Source: Halomonas sp. (GTDB lineage Bacteria; Pseudomonadota; Gammaproteobacteria; Pseudomonadales; Halomonadaceae). From it: a DNA stretch of 9,123 bases. Every line of letters starts with the position of its first letter. Within the stretch, counting starts at the first letter, position 1. Below the pieces are notes generated by a model. The model worked only from the letters and a program-made list of their open reading frames with translations. It did not search any database and was not told the origin of the DNA. Shown one piece after another: positions 7,073-9,123 of this stretch. The position numbers and the translations under genes are program-made. The stretch lies in the NCBI GenBank assembly GCA_007116835.1, contig SKHS01000220.1, forward strand, positions 1-9,123, read 5' to 3'.

Positions 7073-9123
7073 ATGAAAGCACAGCCTGGTATATACGAAG
7101 GCTCGCCCGTCGCGCAGTATTATCGCGCCAATGACCCAGAATGGCACTGGTTAGAAGCGCGTGATGCGCCTGATGTAAGCGACTTTTTAAAGGCCGCCAA
7201 CCATCAACACGCACAATGGTTTACGCCTTTACGGCCGCTAGCCGAAACGCTTTACCACAGCCATTTGGCACGCCGCGAGCTCGCGGTAACCAGTCTTAAG
7301 ACAGCGCTGGACCACTTTACGTTCTGGAGCGATACCGCCGCCGAAGATGATTATCCCTGCTGGTGGCGTCATCCTAACGGCCAGCCGGATGCTCACGAGT
7401 GCTTTCTGGACGTGCGCGATCGCGCCGCCGAGCAGCCATTTTATGACATGGGCGATATGGCGCTTTCTGCCGATGAGCAGTGGCTTGCCTGGACAGAAGA
7501 TACCCAAGGAGATGAACGCTTCACACTGTGGCTAAAAGCGTTACCCGATGGAAAACCACAGCAATTACTTAGCGACATTGGCGCAAGTGTTTGCTGGGCT
7601 GAAGACCAAACCGCTGACGGTGCAACGCTGCTGTTCACCCGCTTTGACGAGACCCAGCGCCCAGACTCTATCTGGCGTGTGTGGATATCATTTGCAACGC
7701 CAGAACACCTTGCTGAACCCACATTAGTCATCCACGAGAACGACCCAGAGTTTTGGATTGGTATAGGTAAAACCCGCTCAAAAGCGTGGTTATTAATTGA
7801 AAGCGGTTCAAAAGACACAACGGAAATTCACGCACTACCCGCTGGCCAGCCAGATGCCACACCAATGTGTCTGCATGCTCGACAGCCCAGCGTTGAAGTC
7901 AGCATTGATCATCGCCCAGGCACATTTTATCGCCTGCAAAACGCCGCAGGCCCTCACTTCCAACTCGATTATATGAGTGAAACGGATACTGCCAACCACT
8001 GGCAGCCGCTGATTGCACACCGTGAGGACACCACGTTAGAGGGCGTTGACGCATTTGCATGGGGGCTGATCATCGCTGAACGCAGCCACCGCGATGCTCA
8101 GGTCTTACTTCGCCGCCTAGTGCTAGATAAAGACCACAACCTCATCGTCGACAGGCATATTGACCTGCCTGAAACGCCTTGTTCGCAGCTGCTGGAAGAC
8201 TCACCGCACTTCAGCACGAACACCGTACAACTGCGTGAAGAGTCCTTCACGCGCCCTCCCCATTGGTACTCACTGGACCTTGAAAGCGGCGAGCGTACAC
8301 TGCTAAAGCAAGTCGCCGTCTACGGACAGCTTTCGCCTGAAAAGCTCGTCAGTCGCCGGATATGGGCCACCAGCAGTGACGGTGAACAGATCCCTGTATC
8401 AGTGGTGATGCGCGCCGACTTAGCCGACCAACCGCTACCTACGCTGCTGTATGGCTACGGTGCCTACGGCGAAGCGCTTGACCCGTGGTTTTCGATTGCC
8501 CGGCTTGAACTCCTAGAGCGCGGCGCAGCGTTTGCTGTTGCCCACGTGCGGGGTGGCGGTGAGCGCGGCGAGCCGTGGTATCTCAACGGCAAAATGGCCC
8601 ACAAAGAGAACAGTTTTCACGACTTCTTAGCAGCCAGAGATGCATTGGTAGACACTGGCATCAGCGAAAATCACCGCATTGTCGCTTGCGGAGCAAGCGC
8701 CGGAGGCATGTTGGTAGGTACGTGTATCAATCGTGCGCCCGACGCTTTCTGCGCAGCGGTTCTCGATGTTCCCTTTCTGGACGTGCTGCGTACCATGCAA
8801 AACCCCGACTTGCCCCTTACCACGGCCGAATATAGTGAGTGGGGGAACCCCGAAGACCCTGCAGTCGCCGAACGGATACGTAACTACTCTCCCCTCGATA
8901 ACATCCGCCCACAACGCTATCCGGCGCTATGGATCGAGGGTAGCTGGTTCGATACTCGCGTCAGTTACTGGGAGCCTGCTAAGTTTTATGCCCGCGTTAC
9001 CCAGGCGCAGCAAGGCGATGCCCCTGTGTTACTGCATACTGACATGAGCAGTGGCCACGGCGGCGCATCTGGCCGGTTCAAAGCTTGGCGAGACACCGCG
9101 CGACAAGACGCCTTTATTCTCTG
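7073..9123 (+). CDS. ptrB: Oligopeptidase B (S9A prolyl oligopeptidase family), last few residues cut off
   Basis: Oligopeptidase B is a cytoplasmic serine peptidase that cleaves short peptides after Arg or Lys. The frame is open for 683 codons from ATG 7073 to the right edge; E. coli PtrB has about 686 residues, so only a short tail is missing. An N-terminal extension leads into a beta-propeller (roughly 70-400), then the alpha/beta-hydrolase domain. Visible landmarks are YGYGAYG, HVRGGGERG (491-499), the nucleophile S542 in GASAGG, D627 in FDTRV and H662 in SGHGG. These lie exactly ten residues after the E. coli triad positions (532, 617, 652). With the same offset, D470 and E586 match acidic residues used for basic-substrate binding, but their partners are W472 and S588. 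The ATG has no Shine-Dalgarno sequence; an in-frame TTG at 7043 is possible but also lacks one. The gene is divergent from the small membrane protein gene. Family assignment is firm; Arg/Lys specificity is less so. Confidence 0.94.
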   Translation, partial: MKAQPGIYEGSPVAQYYRANDPEWHWLEARDAPDVSDFLKAANHQHAQWFTPLRPLAETLYHSHLARRELAVTSLKTALDHFTFWSDTAAEDDYPCWWRHPNGQPDAHECFLDVRDRAAEQPFYDMGDMALSADEQWLAWTEDTQGDERFTLWLKALPDGKPQQLLSDIGASVCWAEDQTADGATLLFTRFDETQRPDSIWRVWISFATPEHLAEPTLVIHENDPEFWIGIGKTRSKAWLLIESGSKDTTEIHALPAGQPDATPMCLHARQPSVEVSIDHRPGTFYRLQNAAGPHFQLDYMSETDTANHWQPLIAHREDTTLEGVDAFAWGLIIAERSHRDAQVLLRRLVLDKDHNLIVDRHIDLPETPCSQLLEDSPHFSTNTVQLREESFTRPPHWYSLDLESGERTLLKQVAVYGQLSPEKLVSRRIWATSSDGEQIPVSVVMRADLADQPLPTLLYGYGAYGEALDPWFSIARLELLERGAAFAVAHVRGGGERGEPWYLNGKMAHKENSFHDFLAARDALVDTGISENHRIVACGASAGGMLVGTCINRAPDAFCAAVLDVPFLDVLRTMQNPDLPLTTAEYSEWGNPEDPAVAERIRNYSPLDNIRPQRYPALWIEGSWFDTRVSYWEPAKFYARVTQAQQGDAPVLLHTDMSSGHGGASGRFKAWRDTARQDAFIL

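Noticed and set aside
7238..8020. Minus-strand frames opposite the oligopeptidase gene, up to 125 codons.
   Set aside because: They lie opposite a full-length, family-consistent peptidase and look like shadow frames, with no recognisable protein features.
1..9123. Search for a mobile element, defence system, CRISPR array, tRNA or biosynthetic cluster.
   Set aside because: All five genes are housekeeping types or one unknown membrane protein with uniform composition; I saw no direct repeats, transposase, integrase or spacer-like periodicity.

Overview
This 9.1-kb window holds five protein-coding genes and looks like ordinary chromosome of a gammaproteobacterium. Moderate GC, the protein similarities I can recall, and a fadD–hrpA pairing like that of pseudomonads suggest a Halomonas-type (Oceanospirillales/Halomonadaceae) organism. 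That placement is inference from memory, not a database result. There is no tRNA, rRNA, CRISPR array, insertion sequence or phage gene. Only two genes run off the window: hrpA at the left edge and the oligopeptidase gene at the right edge.

Layout. Positions 1-7010 carry a minus-strand block. In transcription order it is a small membrane protein of unknown function (7010-6585), a YafJ-type class II glutamine amidotransferase (6551-5763), a 233-bp non-coding gap, a long-chain acyl-CoA synthetase of the FadD type (5529-3853), and the DEAH-box RNA helicase HrpA (3753 to the left edge, missing roughly its last 50 residues). Divergent from this block, on the plus strand, is an S9A-family oligopeptidase B (7073 to the right edge, missing only a few C-terminal residues).

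How the genes relate. The membrane protein and YafJ genes are 33 bp apart and probably form one operon. FadD activates fatty acids for beta-oxidation. Its leader contains an inverted repeat (GAAAC-N4-GTTTC core) that matches the operator described for PsrA, the fatty-acid-responsive TetR-family regulator of pseudomonads. Between fadD and hrpA lies a strong intrinsic terminator ending just before the hrpA start codon. A -10-like TACAAT lies immediately before it, so an hrpA transcript could begin inside the hairpin's first arm and escape termination. HrpA (RNA/ribosome quality control) and oligopeptidase B (peptide turnover) are housekeeping proteins with no evident pathway link to the others.

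I found no undescribed multi-gene system. The items most worth checking are the PsrA-like operator, the terminator/promoter overlap before hrpA, and an oligopeptidase B that has lost one member of each of two acidic pairs tied to basic-residue specificity.
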